A DNA stretch of 64,000 nucleotides from Prevotella sp. (GTDB lineage: Bacteria; Bacteroidota; Bacteroidia; Bacteroidales; Bacteroidaceae), in contig JAEEXN010000001.1 in NCBI GenBank assembly GCA_016291595.1, forward strand, positions 1 to 64,000, written 5' to 3'. Below are positions 32,477 through 41,969 of the stretch, piece by piece (the stretch's first letter is position 1; every line of letters begins with the position of its first letter). The notes beneath the pieces were generated by a model that was given only the letters and a program-made list of their open reading frames with translations, ran no database searches and had not been told where the DNA came from. Position numbers and translations under genes: made by a program.

Positions 32477-34038
32477 AACTTGAATTTCTGACATTTGATT
32501 TCGACCGTTTTGCCTCTGAAATGGCAGAACTGAAAGACAAGAAGGGCTTCGACTTTTTGGTAACCATTGTTGGTGAGGACTTTGGCGGTGATGAGTGTCT
32601 TGGGTGTGTATATATTCTTGAGAATACCGAAACTCATGAGCGTTGTTCTGTGAAAATGCTTGCTAAGGTGGTCGATGGTGAGAGCGTTATCCCTTCTGTC
32701 ATTAATATTTGGAAGGTGGCCGACTTACTCGAACGTGAGGTGTACGACTTCTACGGCATTTTGTTCCTTGGTCATCCCGACATGCGCCGCTTGTTCCTGC
32801 GTAGCGATTTCAAGGGTTTCCCATTCCGTAAGGACTGGAAGTTTAACGATGAATATACCCTTGACGACGATGTCGAGCCAACTTACGGTATGGAGTATTG
32901 GCTTGATGAAGACGGTCATCTGTGCTCGAAACAGAACCCGTTGTTTGGTAATGACGACTATGTCATCAACATTGGTCCTCAGCATCCCTCTACTCATGGT
33001 GTTCTCCGTCTGCAGACTGTTCTCGACGGTGAGACTGTAAAGCGTGTTTATCCACACTTGGGCTATATTCACCGTGGCATTGAAAAGATGTGTGAGAGCT
33101 ACACATACCCTCAGACCCTTGCTTTAACTGATCGTCTTAACTACCTGAGTGCCATGATGCATCGGCACGCTTTGGTTGGTGTCATTGAAGAAGGAATGGG
33201 CATTGAGTTGACAGACCGTATCAAATACATCCGTACTATTATGGATGAGCTTCAACGTCTAGACTCTCACTTGCTCTATGTAGGTTGTTGCGCCCAGGAT
33301 ATGGGAGCTCTGACGGCATTCCTTTATTCTATGCGCGATCGTGAGCATGTTCTTAACTGTATGGAAGAGACCACTGGCGGTCGTCTAATTCAGAACTATT
33401 ATAGGATTGGTGGTCTGCAGGACGACATCGACCCCAACTTTGTGAAGAACGTGAAAGACCTTGTGAAGTATATGAAGCCCATCATTCAGGAATACGTTGA
33501 TGTATTTGGCGACAATATAATCACGCACAACCGTTTTGAGAATGTTGGTCCTATGAGCCTTGAAGACTGCATCTCATATGCTGTAACTGGACCTGCCGGA
33601 CGTGCTTCTGGGTGGAAGAACGATGTTCGTAAGAATCATCCATATGACATGTACGACAAGGTGGAGTGGGAACAGGTAACCATGACCGGCTGCGACACTA
33701 TGGACCGATACACCTGTCATATTAATGAGATGTACCAAAGCTTGCGCATTATTGAGCAACTCATCGACAACATTCCTGAGGGAGACTTCTATGTGAAGCA
33801 AAAGCCAATTATTAAAGTACCTGAGGGACAGTGGTATTTCTCTGTAGAGGGTGCCAGCGGTGAGTTTGGTGTTTACCTTGACTCGCGTGGAGACAAGAGT
33901 CCTTACCGTCTGAAGATGCGCCCAATGGGCCTCTCGCTGACAGGTGCGCTCGACGCTATGCTACGTGGCCAGAAAATTGCTGACCTTGTGGCAACTGGTG
34001 CTGCTATTGACTTTGTTATTCCAGATATAGACAGATAA
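32473..34038 (+). CDS. nuoCD: Fused NADH-quinone oxidoreductase subunit C/D
   Basis: N-terminal NuoC (VADLLEREVYDFYGILFLGHPDMRRLFL) fused to NuoD (NIGPQHPSTHGVLRL..YPHLGYIHRGIEKMCE). Confidence 0.95.
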   Translation: MKLEFLTFDFDRFASEMAELKDKKGFDFLVTIVGEDFGGDECLGCVYILENTETHERCSVKMLAKVVDGESVIPSVINIWKVADLLEREVYDFYGILFLGHPDMRRLFLRSDFKGFPFRKDWKFNDEYTLDDDVEPTYGMEYWLDEDGHLCSKQNPLFGNDDYVINIGPQHPSTHGVLRLQTVLDGETVKRVYPHLGYIHRGIEKMCESYTYPQTLALTDRLNYLSAMMHRHALVGVIEEGMGIELTDRIKYIRTIMDELQRLDSHLLYVGCCAQDMGALTAFLYSMRDREHVLNCMEETTGGRLIQNYYRIGGLQDDIDPNFVKNVKDLVKYMKPIIQEYVDVFGDNIITHNRFENVGPMSLEDCISYAVTGPAGRASGWKNDVRKNHPYDMYDKVEWEQVTMTGCDTMDRYTCHINEMYQSLRIIEQLIDNIPEGDFYVKQKPIIKVPEGQWYFSVEGASGEFGVYLDSRGDKSPYRLKMRPMGLSLTGALDAMLRGQKIADLVATGAAIDFVIPDIDR

Positions 34039-34131
34039 ATAATAAATAAAATGACAAGAAGACTTGGTGATTTCATTGAGTGTGTCCTCGATACATCATC
34101 ATGATTCTAGTATTTTTAAGTATAAAACATT

Positions 34132-35217
34132 ATGTTTGATTTTTCAATAGTAACACAATGGTTCGATCAATTACTCAGAGTAACACTTGGACTGGGTGAC
34201 TTTTGGTCGATACTGATTGAGTGCGTGCTAGTTGGCGTGGCTATACTTGTAGCCTATGCGTTGATAGCTATCGTACTAATTTTTATGGAGCGTAAAGTCT
34301 GCGCCTATTTCCAGTGCCGTCTAGGTCCGATGCGTGTAGGCTATTGGGGCTTGTTACAGGTGTTTGCTGACGTGCTGAAGATGCTTATTAAGGAGATATT
34401 CTTCGTCGACAAAGCCGACAAGTTCCTCTATATTGTTGCTCCTCTGTTGGTGATTATCGGTTCGGTGGGTGCTTTCTGCTTCCTTCCATGGAACAATGGT
34501 GCCACGATTCTTGATTTCAATGTTGGCGTATTCTTGCTGACAGCAATTTCTTCCATTGGTGTTGTGGGCATTTTCCTCGCAGGATGGGGCTCAAACAACA
34601 AGTATTCCGTGGTTTCTGCCATGCGCGGTGCCGTACAGATGATTTCATACGAGATGTCACTTTGTCTTTGTCTGATTACAGCCGTTATCCTCACCGGCAC
34701 CATGCAGATGTCTGGAATCGTGGAAGCTCAGACAGGTCCGTTCAAGTGGCTCATTTGCCAGGGACACATTCCTGCCATCATCGCATTTCTCATTTTCCTT
34801 GTTGCAGGAAACGCCGAGGCTAATCGTGGCCCGTTCGACATGGCCGAGGCTGAAAGTGAGTTGACTGCTGGTCACCATACTGAGTACAGTGGTATGGGCT
34901 TTGGTTTTTTCTACCTTGCCGAGTTCCTTAATCTTTTCATTATTGCCGGCATCGCTGCCACTGTTTTCCTCGGTGGATGGGCACCGCTGAACATTGGCGT
35001 TGAAGCTTTCGATGCTGTGATGAACTACATTCCCGGCATTGTATGGTTCATGCTTAAGGCATTTTTCTTGGTATGGATTCTGATGTGGATTAAGTGGACC
35101 TTCCCACGCCTGAGAATAGACCAGATACTGAAGCTCGAGTGGAAATATCTCATGCCCCTTGCGCTTATCAACCTTGTATTGATGACGGTAGTCGTGGCTT
35201 TGGGTTGGCATCTCTAG
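34132..35217 (+). CDS. nuoH: NADH-quinone oxidoreductase subunit H
   Basis: RLGPMRVGYWGLLQVFADVLKMLIKE, NRGPFDMAEAESELTAGHHTEYSGM. Confidence 0.95.
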   Translation: MFDFSIVTQWFDQLLRVTLGLGDFWSILIECVLVGVAILVAYALIAIVLIFMERKVCAYFQCRLGPMRVGYWGLLQVFADVLKMLIKEIFFVDKADKFLYIVAPLLVIIGSVGAFCFLPWNNGATILDFNVGVFLLTAISSIGVVGIFLAGWGSNNKYSVVSAMRGAVQMISYEMSLCLCLITAVILTGTMQMSGIVEAQTGPFKWLICQGHIPAIIAFLIFLVAGNAEANRGPFDMAEAESELTAGHHTEYSGMGFGFFYLAEFLNLFIIAGIAATVFLGGWAPLNIGVEAFDAVMNYIPGIVWFMLKAFFLVWILMWIKWTFPRLRIDQILKLEWKYLMPLALINLVLMTVVVALGWHL

Positions 35218-35246
35218 AATAACAAGGAAAATAAGTAAAAAAAATA

Positions 35247-35792
35247 ATGGAAAATAATAAAACATATTTCGGAGAAATCGGGCATGGCTTGAAGACTTTG
35301 GCTACAGGTATGCGAATTACCTGGAAGGAGTATTTCAAAGACTTCTTCACCAACAAGTCTACTGAGCAATATCCCGAGAATCGCAAGACGACACTCCATG
35401 TGGCCCAGCGTCACCGTGGCCGTCTTGTGTTCAAACGCAACGAAGATGGCAGTTATAAGTGCACCGCCTGCACCTTATGCGAGAAGACTTGTCCCAACGG
35501 CACTATCAAAATTACTAGCCATATGGCAGAGGACCCTGCTACTGGTAAGAAAAAGAGAGTGCTCGACGACTATCGTTACGACCTTGGCGATTGCATGTTC
35601 TGTCAGTTATGCACCAATGCATGTAACTTCGATGCTATAGAGTTCACAAACGATTTTGAGAATGCTGTGTTTGACCGCAGCAAACTAGTGCTGCACCTCG
35701 ACAAAGAGGTCTATCAAGGAGGATCGTTGCCTCATCTCATTGATGGAGGCGCACCTTTCGAGGTCGGCAAGTTTAACACTAAAACGAAGTAA
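35247..35792 (+). CDS. nuoI: NADH-quinone oxidoreductase subunit I (2x[4Fe-4S])
   Basis: CTACTLCEKTCPNGTI and CMFCQLCTNACNFDAIEF ferredoxin motifs. Confidence 0.94.
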   Translation: MENNKTYFGEIGHGLKTLATGMRITWKEYFKDFFTNKSTEQYPENRKTTLHVAQRHRGRLVFKRNEDGSYKCTACTLCEKTCPNGTIKITSHMAEDPATGKKKRVLDDYRYDLGDCMFCQLCTNACNFDAIEFTNDFENAVFDRSKLVLHLDKEVYQGGSLPHLIDGGAPFEVGKFNTKTK

Positions 35793-35798
35793 ACGACT

Positions 35799-36308
35799 AT
35801 GGGTAATATTGTCATGTTTGTAATCTTCGCTGCCGTGATCATCGTGTCAGCCCTGCTGTGCGTTACGACCACGCGAATCATGCGCGCCGCAACATTTATG
35901 TTGTTCGTGCTTTTTGGAGTAGCAGGTCTTTACTTCCTGCTAGATTACACCTATTTGGGTGCAGCCCAGATATCGGTTTACGCCGGAGGCGTTACTATGA
36001 TTTATGTATTTGCTATTCAACTTGTCAGTAAGCAGACGCTTCAGGGCCTTGCTGAGCGCGTGAAAGCTAGCAGCATGCTGCGTGGCGCTTTGGTCGCAGT
36101 TCTCGGACTTGTTGTTGTGAGCTTAGTTTTGCTTAAGGCAGGATTCTACTCGATGGCAGTTTCTGGTAATGAACTGCCGATGAAAGAGATCGGCAAAGCT
36201 ATGGTTGGTGCAGGTAAATACCAGTATGTGCTCCCATTTGAGTTCATCTCAGTGTTCCTGTTTGCATGTATTATTGGTGGTTTGGTTGTATCAAGAAAGG
36301 AGAAATAA
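35799..36308 (+). CDS. nuoJ: NADH-quinone oxidoreductase subunit J
   Basis: YLGAAQISVYAGGVTMIYVFAIQLV; operon context. Confidence 0.93.
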   Translation: MGNIVMFVIFAAVIIVSALLCVTTTRIMRAATFMLFVLFGVAGLYFLLDYTYLGAAQISVYAGGVTMIYVFAIQLVSKQTLQGLAERVKASSMLRGALVAVLGLVVVSLVLLKAGFYSMAVSGNELPMKEIGKAMVGAGKYQYVLPFEFISVFLFACIIGGLVVSRKEK

Positions 36309-36311
36309 GCT

Positions 36312-36620
36312 ATGATACCAGTAGAATGTTATTTTGCGCTAAGCGCGCTGCTTTTCTTCATTGGCGTTTATGGTTTTGTTACCCGCCGCAACCTTATCGC
36401 TATGCTCATCTCCGTAGAGTTGGTTCTAAATGCCGTCGACATTAATTTTGCCGCCATCAACCGCCTGTTGTATCCCAACGGTATGGAAGGCATGTTCATG
36501 GCACTATTTGTGATTGGTGTCGCCGCAGCTGAGAGTGCTGTGGCAGTTGCCATCATCATCAATGTTTATCGTCATTTCAAGAGCGATAGTGTTGAGATTA
36601 TTAAGAACATGAAGTGGTGA
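36312..36620 (+). CDS. nuoK: NADH-quinone oxidoreductase subunit K
   Basis: GVYGFVTRRNLIAMLISVELVLNAVDINFAA. Confidence 0.94.
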   Translation: MIPVECYFALSALLFFIGVYGFVTRRNLIAMLISVELVLNAVDINFAAINRLLYPNGMEGMFMALFVIGVAAAESAVAVAIIINVYRHFKSDSVEIIKNMKW

Positions 36621-36653
36621 GTAAAGGTTAAACAGTAAAAATAGTAAAAGACT

Positions 36654-38648
36654 ATGGATATATATAGTTATTCTTTCCTCATTCTTCTGCTGCCTGCGCT
36701 CTCCTTCGTTATTCTAGGACTTGCAGGCATGAAGATGTCACACAAGACCGCAGGTCTCATTGGTACAACATCATTGGGGCTAGTGACCATTCTGTCATAC
36801 GTCACAGCTTTCTGCTATTTCGCGGCAGATCGAACAGCAGATGGTACGTTCCAGACATTTGTCCCTTATAACTTCACATGGCTACCCTTGGGCAATCTGC
36901 ATTTCGACATGGGAATTCTGTTAGATCCTATCTCTGTTATGATGCTTATTGTCATTTCTACGGTCAGCTTCATGGTACATATCTATTCGTTTGGCTATAT
37001 GCACGGTGAGAAAGGTTTCCAGCGCTATTATGCGTTCCTATCGCTTTTCACTATGTCCATGCTTGGGTTGGTTGTAGCTACCAATATCTTCCAGATGTAT
37101 ATGTTCTGGGAACTCGTGGGCGTTTCCTCATATCTGCTCATCGGTTTTTATTATCCTTTGCATGAAGCAGTGGCTGCCTCAAAGAAGGCTTTCATAGTCA
37201 CTCGTTTTGCCGATATGTTTTTCCTTATTGGTATACTCATTTTCGGTTACTACACCCAGTCGTTTAGCTTCTCATTTTCTGGTGATATCGTAATGGGCAA
37301 CGGAACAACTCCGTTTATTCCCTGCGATGCTGTGAAAGCCATGACTGCTGCAGGTTTCCTACTGCCTACTGCTTTGGTGCTGATGTTCATTGGCGGTGCT
37401 GGTAAGAGCGCCATGTTCCCTCTTCACATTTGGCTGCCTGATGCCATGGAGGGTCCGACACCTGTTAGTGCGCTCATCCATGCCGCAACAATGGTTGTTG
37501 CTGGTGTGTTTCAAGTAGCTCGCATGTTCCCCTTGTGGATAGAGTATGCTCCTCAAGCAATGAGCATCATAGTATGGGTAGGCGTGTTCACCGCTTTCTA
37601 TGCAGCCGCTGTAGCCTGTGCTCAGAGTGACATCAAGCGTGTGTTGGCATTCTCAACGATTTCGCAAATTGCTTTCATGATGGTTGCCCTTGGCGTGTGT
37701 CTGCCTGGTCATCATGGAACTGTGCTTGACGACCATGCCCAGTTAGGTTATATGGCTAGTATGTTCCATCTTTTTACCCATGCCATGTTTAAGGCCTGCC
37801 TATTCCTTTGTGCTGGTTGTATTATCCATGCCGTACACTCTAACGAGATGGCTTTAATGGGAGGCTTACGCAAGTATATGCCCATTACTCACATCACATT
37901 TCTCATATCGTGTTTGGCCATTGCCGGTATACCATTCTTCTCGGGCTTTAGCTCAAAAGATGAGATTATCACTGCATGCATGCAATACAGCCCTGTGGTA
38001 GGTTGGATTATGACTGGTGTTGCTGCCATGACAGCCTTTTATATGTTCCGTCTTTACTACGGCATCTTCTGGGGCACAGAGAACATGGATGCCCATAAAC
38101 ACCACACTCCTCATGAGGCACCATTGTCAATGACAATTCCACTCATCGTGCTTTGCATCATTACTGTGGGTGTCGGTGTTTACACTACTATTGCAGGATT
38201 TGCTGGTATGGGAGGATCTTTCGGTAGTTATGTCAGTGCAAGTGGCAAAGAGTACACTATCCACTTCGATACACAAGTGGCACTTATCTCAACTATTATT
38301 GCCATTCTGAGTATCTGCTTGGCCACCTATATATATAAAGGTGAGCGTCAGCCTATTGCCGACAAACTCTATGCTACTTTCCCCCGTCTTCATCGCGCAG
38401 CCTATAAGCGCTTTTATCAAGACGAGATATGGCAGTATGTTACTCATAAGATAATCTTCCGCTGTATCTCTATTCCCATCGCTTGGTTTGACCGTCACGT
38501 CATCGATGGCACGTTCAATTTCATGGCATGGGGTACCAATGAGGCCGGTGAGAGTATTCGTCCTTGGCAGAGTGGTGATATACGCCAGTATGCAATATGG
38601 TTCCTTACGGGTACCGTAGCATTAACATTAATCCTTTTATGCATCTAA
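36654..38648 (+). CDS. nuoL: NADH-quinone oxidoreductase subunit L
   Basis: 664 aa; FWELVGVSSYLLIGFYY, KSAMFPLHIWLPDAMEGPTPVSALIHAATMVVAGVF. Confidence 0.95.
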   Translation: MDIYSYSFLILLLPALSFVILGLAGMKMSHKTAGLIGTTSLGLVTILSYVTAFCYFAADRTADGTFQTFVPYNFTWLPLGNLHFDMGILLDPISVMMLIVISTVSFMVHIYSFGYMHGEKGFQRYYAFLSLFTMSMLGLVVATNIFQMYMFWELVGVSSYLLIGFYYPLHEAVAASKKAFIVTRFADMFFLIGILIFGYYTQSFSFSFSGDIVMGNGTTPFIPCDAVKAMTAAGFLLPTALVLMFIGGAGKSAMFPLHIWLPDAMEGPTPVSALIHAATMVVAGVFQVARMFPLWIEYAPQAMSIIVWVGVFTAFYAAAVACAQSDIKRVLAFSTISQIAFMMVALGVCLPGHHGTVLDDHAQLGYMASMFHLFTHAMFKACLFLCAGCIIHAVHSNEMALMGGLRKYMPITHITFLISCLAIAGIPFFSGFSSKDEIITACMQYSPVVGWIMTGVAAMTAFYMFRLYYGIFWGTENMDAHKHHTPHEAPLSMTIPLIVLCIITVGVGVYTTIAGFAGMGGSFGSYVSASGKEYTIHFDTQVALISTIIAILSICLATYIYKGERQPIADKLYATFPRLHRAAYKRFYQDEIWQYVTHKIIFRCISIPIAWFDRHVIDGTFNFMAWGTNEAGESIRPWQSGDIRQYAIWFLTGTVALTLILLCI

Positions 38649-38654
38649 AAAGAT

Positions 38655-40154
38655 ATGAGTATATTAACATTATTCGTAATTATTCCCGCACTGATGCTTT
38701 TGGGATTGTGGCTTGCCCGTAATCTCAATCAGGTGCGTGGTGTGATGGTTGCGGGCTCTTCATGCTTGCTAGCCCTTTCCATATGGCTTACCATCTATTT
38801 TGTGCAGCAGCGTGCAGCCGGCAATACTGCCGAGATGCTGCTCACTTATAGTACCCCTTGGTTTGCCCCTCTCAACATCGCCTACTCAGTTGGTGTTGAT
38901 GGCATCTCAGTTGTTATGCTGTTGCTGTCAAGTGTCATCGTCTTTACAGGTACTTTTGCCTCGTGGCAGTTGAAGCCTCTTACCAAGGAGTATTTCCTCT
39001 GGTTTACTTTGTTGTCAACGGGTGTGTTCGGTTTCTTTATATGTACCGATCTCTTCACCATGTTCATGTTCTACGAAGTAGCTCTTATCCCAATGTACTT
39101 GCTTATCGGCGTATGGGGTAGTGGAGCAAAGGAGTATGCTGCCATGAAGCTCACCCTGATGCTTATGGGAGGCTCAGCATTACTCATCATTGGCATCCTT
39201 GGTATCTACTATTTCAGTGGAGCCACCACGATGAATGTTAATGAGATTGCCGCCTTACATAATATTCCAGTTGAGATTCAGAAGGTGTTCTTCCCATTCA
39301 TTTTTATCGGTTTCGGTGTACTTGGTGCCATGTTCCCATTCCATACATGGTCACCCGACGGTCATGCCAGCGCGCCAACGGCTGTGTCTATGCTCCATGC
39401 AGGTGTGCTCATGAAACTCGGAGGATATGGATGTTTCCGTGTAGCTATGTATCTGTTGCCCGAAGCTGCTCAGGAACTCTCGTGGATATTCCTAATCCTC
39501 ACTACAATCTCAGTGGTCTATGGAGCTCTTTCTGCTTGTGTGCAGACGGACTTGAAGTACATCAATGCTTATTCATCTGTAAGCCACTGCGGTTTGGTTC
39601 TTTTTGCACTGCTCATGATGACAAACACTGCTTGCACGGGAGCTATTTTGCAGATGCTTTCTCACGGCCTGATGACAGCCCTCTTCTTCGCCCTCATTGG
39701 TATGATTTATGGTCGCACCCACACCCGTGATGTTCGCAAGTTGGGTGGATTGATGAAGATTATGCCGTTCCTCGGAGTAGGTTATGTTATAGCAGGTTTG
39801 GCCAATCTCGGATTGCCCGGGTTCTCAGGCTTCGCTGCAGAAATGACCATCTTTGTTGGTTCATTTGCCAATAACGATACATTCCATCGTGTCTGTACCA
39901 TTATAGCATGTACTTCTATCGTTGCCACCGCAGTATTCATTCTGCGTGTGGTAGGTAAGATTCTCTATCAGAAAGTTGCCGATCCTCACTTTGAGCAGTT
40001 AACCGATGCCACTTGGGACGAGCGTGTTGCGGTTATTTGTCTCATTGCCTGTGTGGCAGGACTTGGTCTGTTCCCCTTGTGGGCCAGCAATGTTATATCT
40101 GATGCTATTGGCCCGATCCTTAGTGTTGTTAACCCCGCATATGCAAACATTTAA
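38655..40154 (+). CDS. nuoM: NADH-quinone oxidoreductase subunit M
   Basis: FYEVALIPMYLLIGVWG, FPFHTWSPDGHASAPTAVSMLHAGVLMKLGGYG. Confidence 0.95.
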   Translation: MSILTLFVIIPALMLLGLWLARNLNQVRGVMVAGSSCLLALSIWLTIYFVQQRAAGNTAEMLLTYSTPWFAPLNIAYSVGVDGISVVMLLLSSVIVFTGTFASWQLKPLTKEYFLWFTLLSTGVFGFFICTDLFTMFMFYEVALIPMYLLIGVWGSGAKEYAAMKLTLMLMGGSALLIIGILGIYYFSGATTMNVNEIAALHNIPVEIQKVFFPFIFIGFGVLGAMFPFHTWSPDGHASAPTAVSMLHAGVLMKLGGYGCFRVAMYLLPEAAQELSWIFLILTTISVVYGALSACVQTDLKYINAYSSVSHCGLVLFALLMMTNTACTGAILQMLSHGLMTALFFALIGMIYGRTHTRDVRKLGGLMKIMPFLGVGYVIAGLANLGLPGFSGFAAEMTIFVGSFANNDTFHRVCTIIACTSIVATAVFILRVVGKILYQKVADPHFEQLTDATWDERVAVICLIACVAGLGLFPLWASNVISDAIGPILSVVNPAYANI

Positions 40155-40172
40155 TTGAAGGAGGAAGAGTTT

Positions 40173-41627
40173 ATGAATTACGGACAGTTTTTTAATATGT
40201 TTCCGGAAGTTTATCTAACAGGTATCCTTCTGCTAGTGTTTTTCTGGGATGTTATCACATGTAAGACAAATGCTGAAGACGATAAACCATCTCATCGTGA
40301 ATTATTTAATCCGCTGGTTGTTTCGCTAATGACAGCCTATGTAGTGGCTTTGTTCTTTACTTCTTCGTCCGATGCGTTCGGAGGAATGTACATCTCTACA
40401 GAGGCCATTCATGTCATGAAAATAATTCTTGGGGTGGGGACTGTAATCGTGCTCATCCAGTCTAGGAAATGGATTACCGAAAGTCTAGTCAACGGTCAGA
40501 ACGGTCATAAGGAGGGCGAGTTCTACATGCTTGTCATCTCTACGCTTCTAGGTATGAATATGATGATGTCAGCCGGGCATTTCCTTATGTTCTTCCTCGG
40601 ACTTGAGATGGCTTCAGTGCCAATGGCATGCCTTGTTGCTTTCGACCGTCGTCAAAAGAGCGCAGAGGGAGCCGCTAAGTACATCCTTGTGGCCACCTTC
40701 TCTAGTGGTATTATGCTCTTCGGCATCTCGTTTATATATGCTGCTTGTGGAACTCTCTACTTTACGGATGTAGCAGAGCTTGTGAGCATAAAACCTCTCA
40801 GTATCATGGGACTGGTGTTCTTTTTCAGTGGACTGGGTTTCAAGATATCATTGGTGCCTTTCCACTTTTGGACAGCTGACACATACGAAGGTGCACCAAC
40901 TACCGTTACCGGTTATCTCAGCGTTATCTCTAAGGGAGCTGCAGCTTTTACTCTTTGCACCATCCTAATGAAAGTGTTCCAACCGATGGTTGAGTATTGG
41001 GAGATGATGCTTTATGTCGTCATCGTGCTCAGCATAACTATTGCCAACCTCTTCGCCATCCGTCAAAGTGACCTAAAACGTTTCATGGCGTTCAGTTCCA
41101 TCTCCCAGGCTGGATACATTATGCTGGCTGTTGTTGGCAACAACGCACAGGGCGTAACAGCGCTAATGTACTACACTCTCATCTATGTAGTCGCAAACCT
41201 TGCTGTATTCACAGTTATCGCTGCTGTTGAGGAGCGTAATGCAGGTCGTACAGATATGGATGCTTACAATGGTTTCTACCGCACCAATCCTCGCTTGTCA
41301 TTCCTCATGACTCTGGCTTTGTTCTCCTTAGCAGGTATCCCCCCCTTCGCAGGCATGTTTTCCAAGTTTTTTGTCTTCATGGCTGCTGCTGAGCAGGGAT
41401 CTTTCGGAGCATACTTCGTTGTCTTTGTTGCCTTAATCAATACAGTGGTGAGCTTGTATTATTATCTTCTCATCGTGAAAGCAATGTATATAAAAGGCGC
41501 AGACAATCCACTACCTACATTCATGAGCGACCTTAATACAAAGTTGGCGCTTGCCCTTTGTACTGCCGGCATCGTACTCTTCGGAGTTTGCTCATTCATT
41601 TATGATTGGCTCTTTGTTGCCGTATAA
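40173..41627 (+). CDS. nuoN: NADH-quinone oxidoreductase subunit N
   Basis: GLEMASVPMACLVAF, PFHFWTADTYEGAPTTVTGYLSVISKGAAAF. Confidence 0.94.
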   Translation: MNYGQFFNMFPEVYLTGILLLVFFWDVITCKTNAEDDKPSHRELFNPLVVSLMTAYVVALFFTSSSDAFGGMYISTEAIHVMKIILGVGTVIVLIQSRKWITESLVNGQNGHKEGEFYMLVISTLLGMNMMMSAGHFLMFFLGLEMASVPMACLVAFDRRQKSAEGAAKYILVATFSSGIMLFGISFIYAACGTLYFTDVAELVSIKPLSIMGLVFFFSGLGFKISLVPFHFWTADTYEGAPTTVTGYLSVISKGAAAFTLCTILMKVFQPMVEYWEMMLYVVIVLSITIANLFAIRQSDLKRFMAFSSISQAGYIMLAVVGNNAQGVTALMYYTLIYVVANLAVFTVIAAVEERNAGRTDMDAYNGFYRTNPRLSFLMTLALFSLAGIPPFAGMFSKFFVFMAAAEQGSFGAYFVVFVALINTVVSLYYYLLIVKAMYIKGADNPLPTFMSDLNTKLALALCTAGIVLFGVCSFIYDWLFVAV

Positions 41628-41648
41628 ATGAAGTAATTATATAGAGTA

Positions 41649-41676
41649 GGGGCGGGGGTTGTTCCCCGTCCCTTTT
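41649..41676 (+). terminator. Intrinsic terminator after nuo operon
   Basis: GGGGCGGGG-GTTGTT-CCCCGTCCC stem followed by CTTTTGTTT. Confidence 0.8.
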
Positions 41677-41969
41677 GTTTGAACAAAAGTATATTGTCCT
41701 TAATAAAGCATTAAATATTGGTGAGGGAAAAATCCCCCTAGAATTGTAAAAAAGGGAAATAATTATGAATGGGGGACGTTCTCTCATTGATGAAAGAGAA
41801 TTAGAGAGTAAGCCTTTTTTCTTATCTTGGATTTTGGCAGCAGTGTAGAGGTGATAGTGAATCAGAGTTTGATGTTATGCTTCTTTTCTGTCTATGAATT
41901 TTAATCATATCTAAGAAATCTTTACAATAAACGTTGTTTTGGAGAACCTAACCTCCTTTACTTATCTTT

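Noticed and set aside
34657-35265. 202-aa antisense ORF within nuoH
   Set aside because: Opposite strand of conserved nuoH; spurious.
41811-41831. Possible isolated 21-bp repeat unit AGCCTTTTTTCTTATCTTGGA upstream of comEC
   Set aside because: Single copy with weak similarity; indistinguishable from AT-rich background without a profile search.
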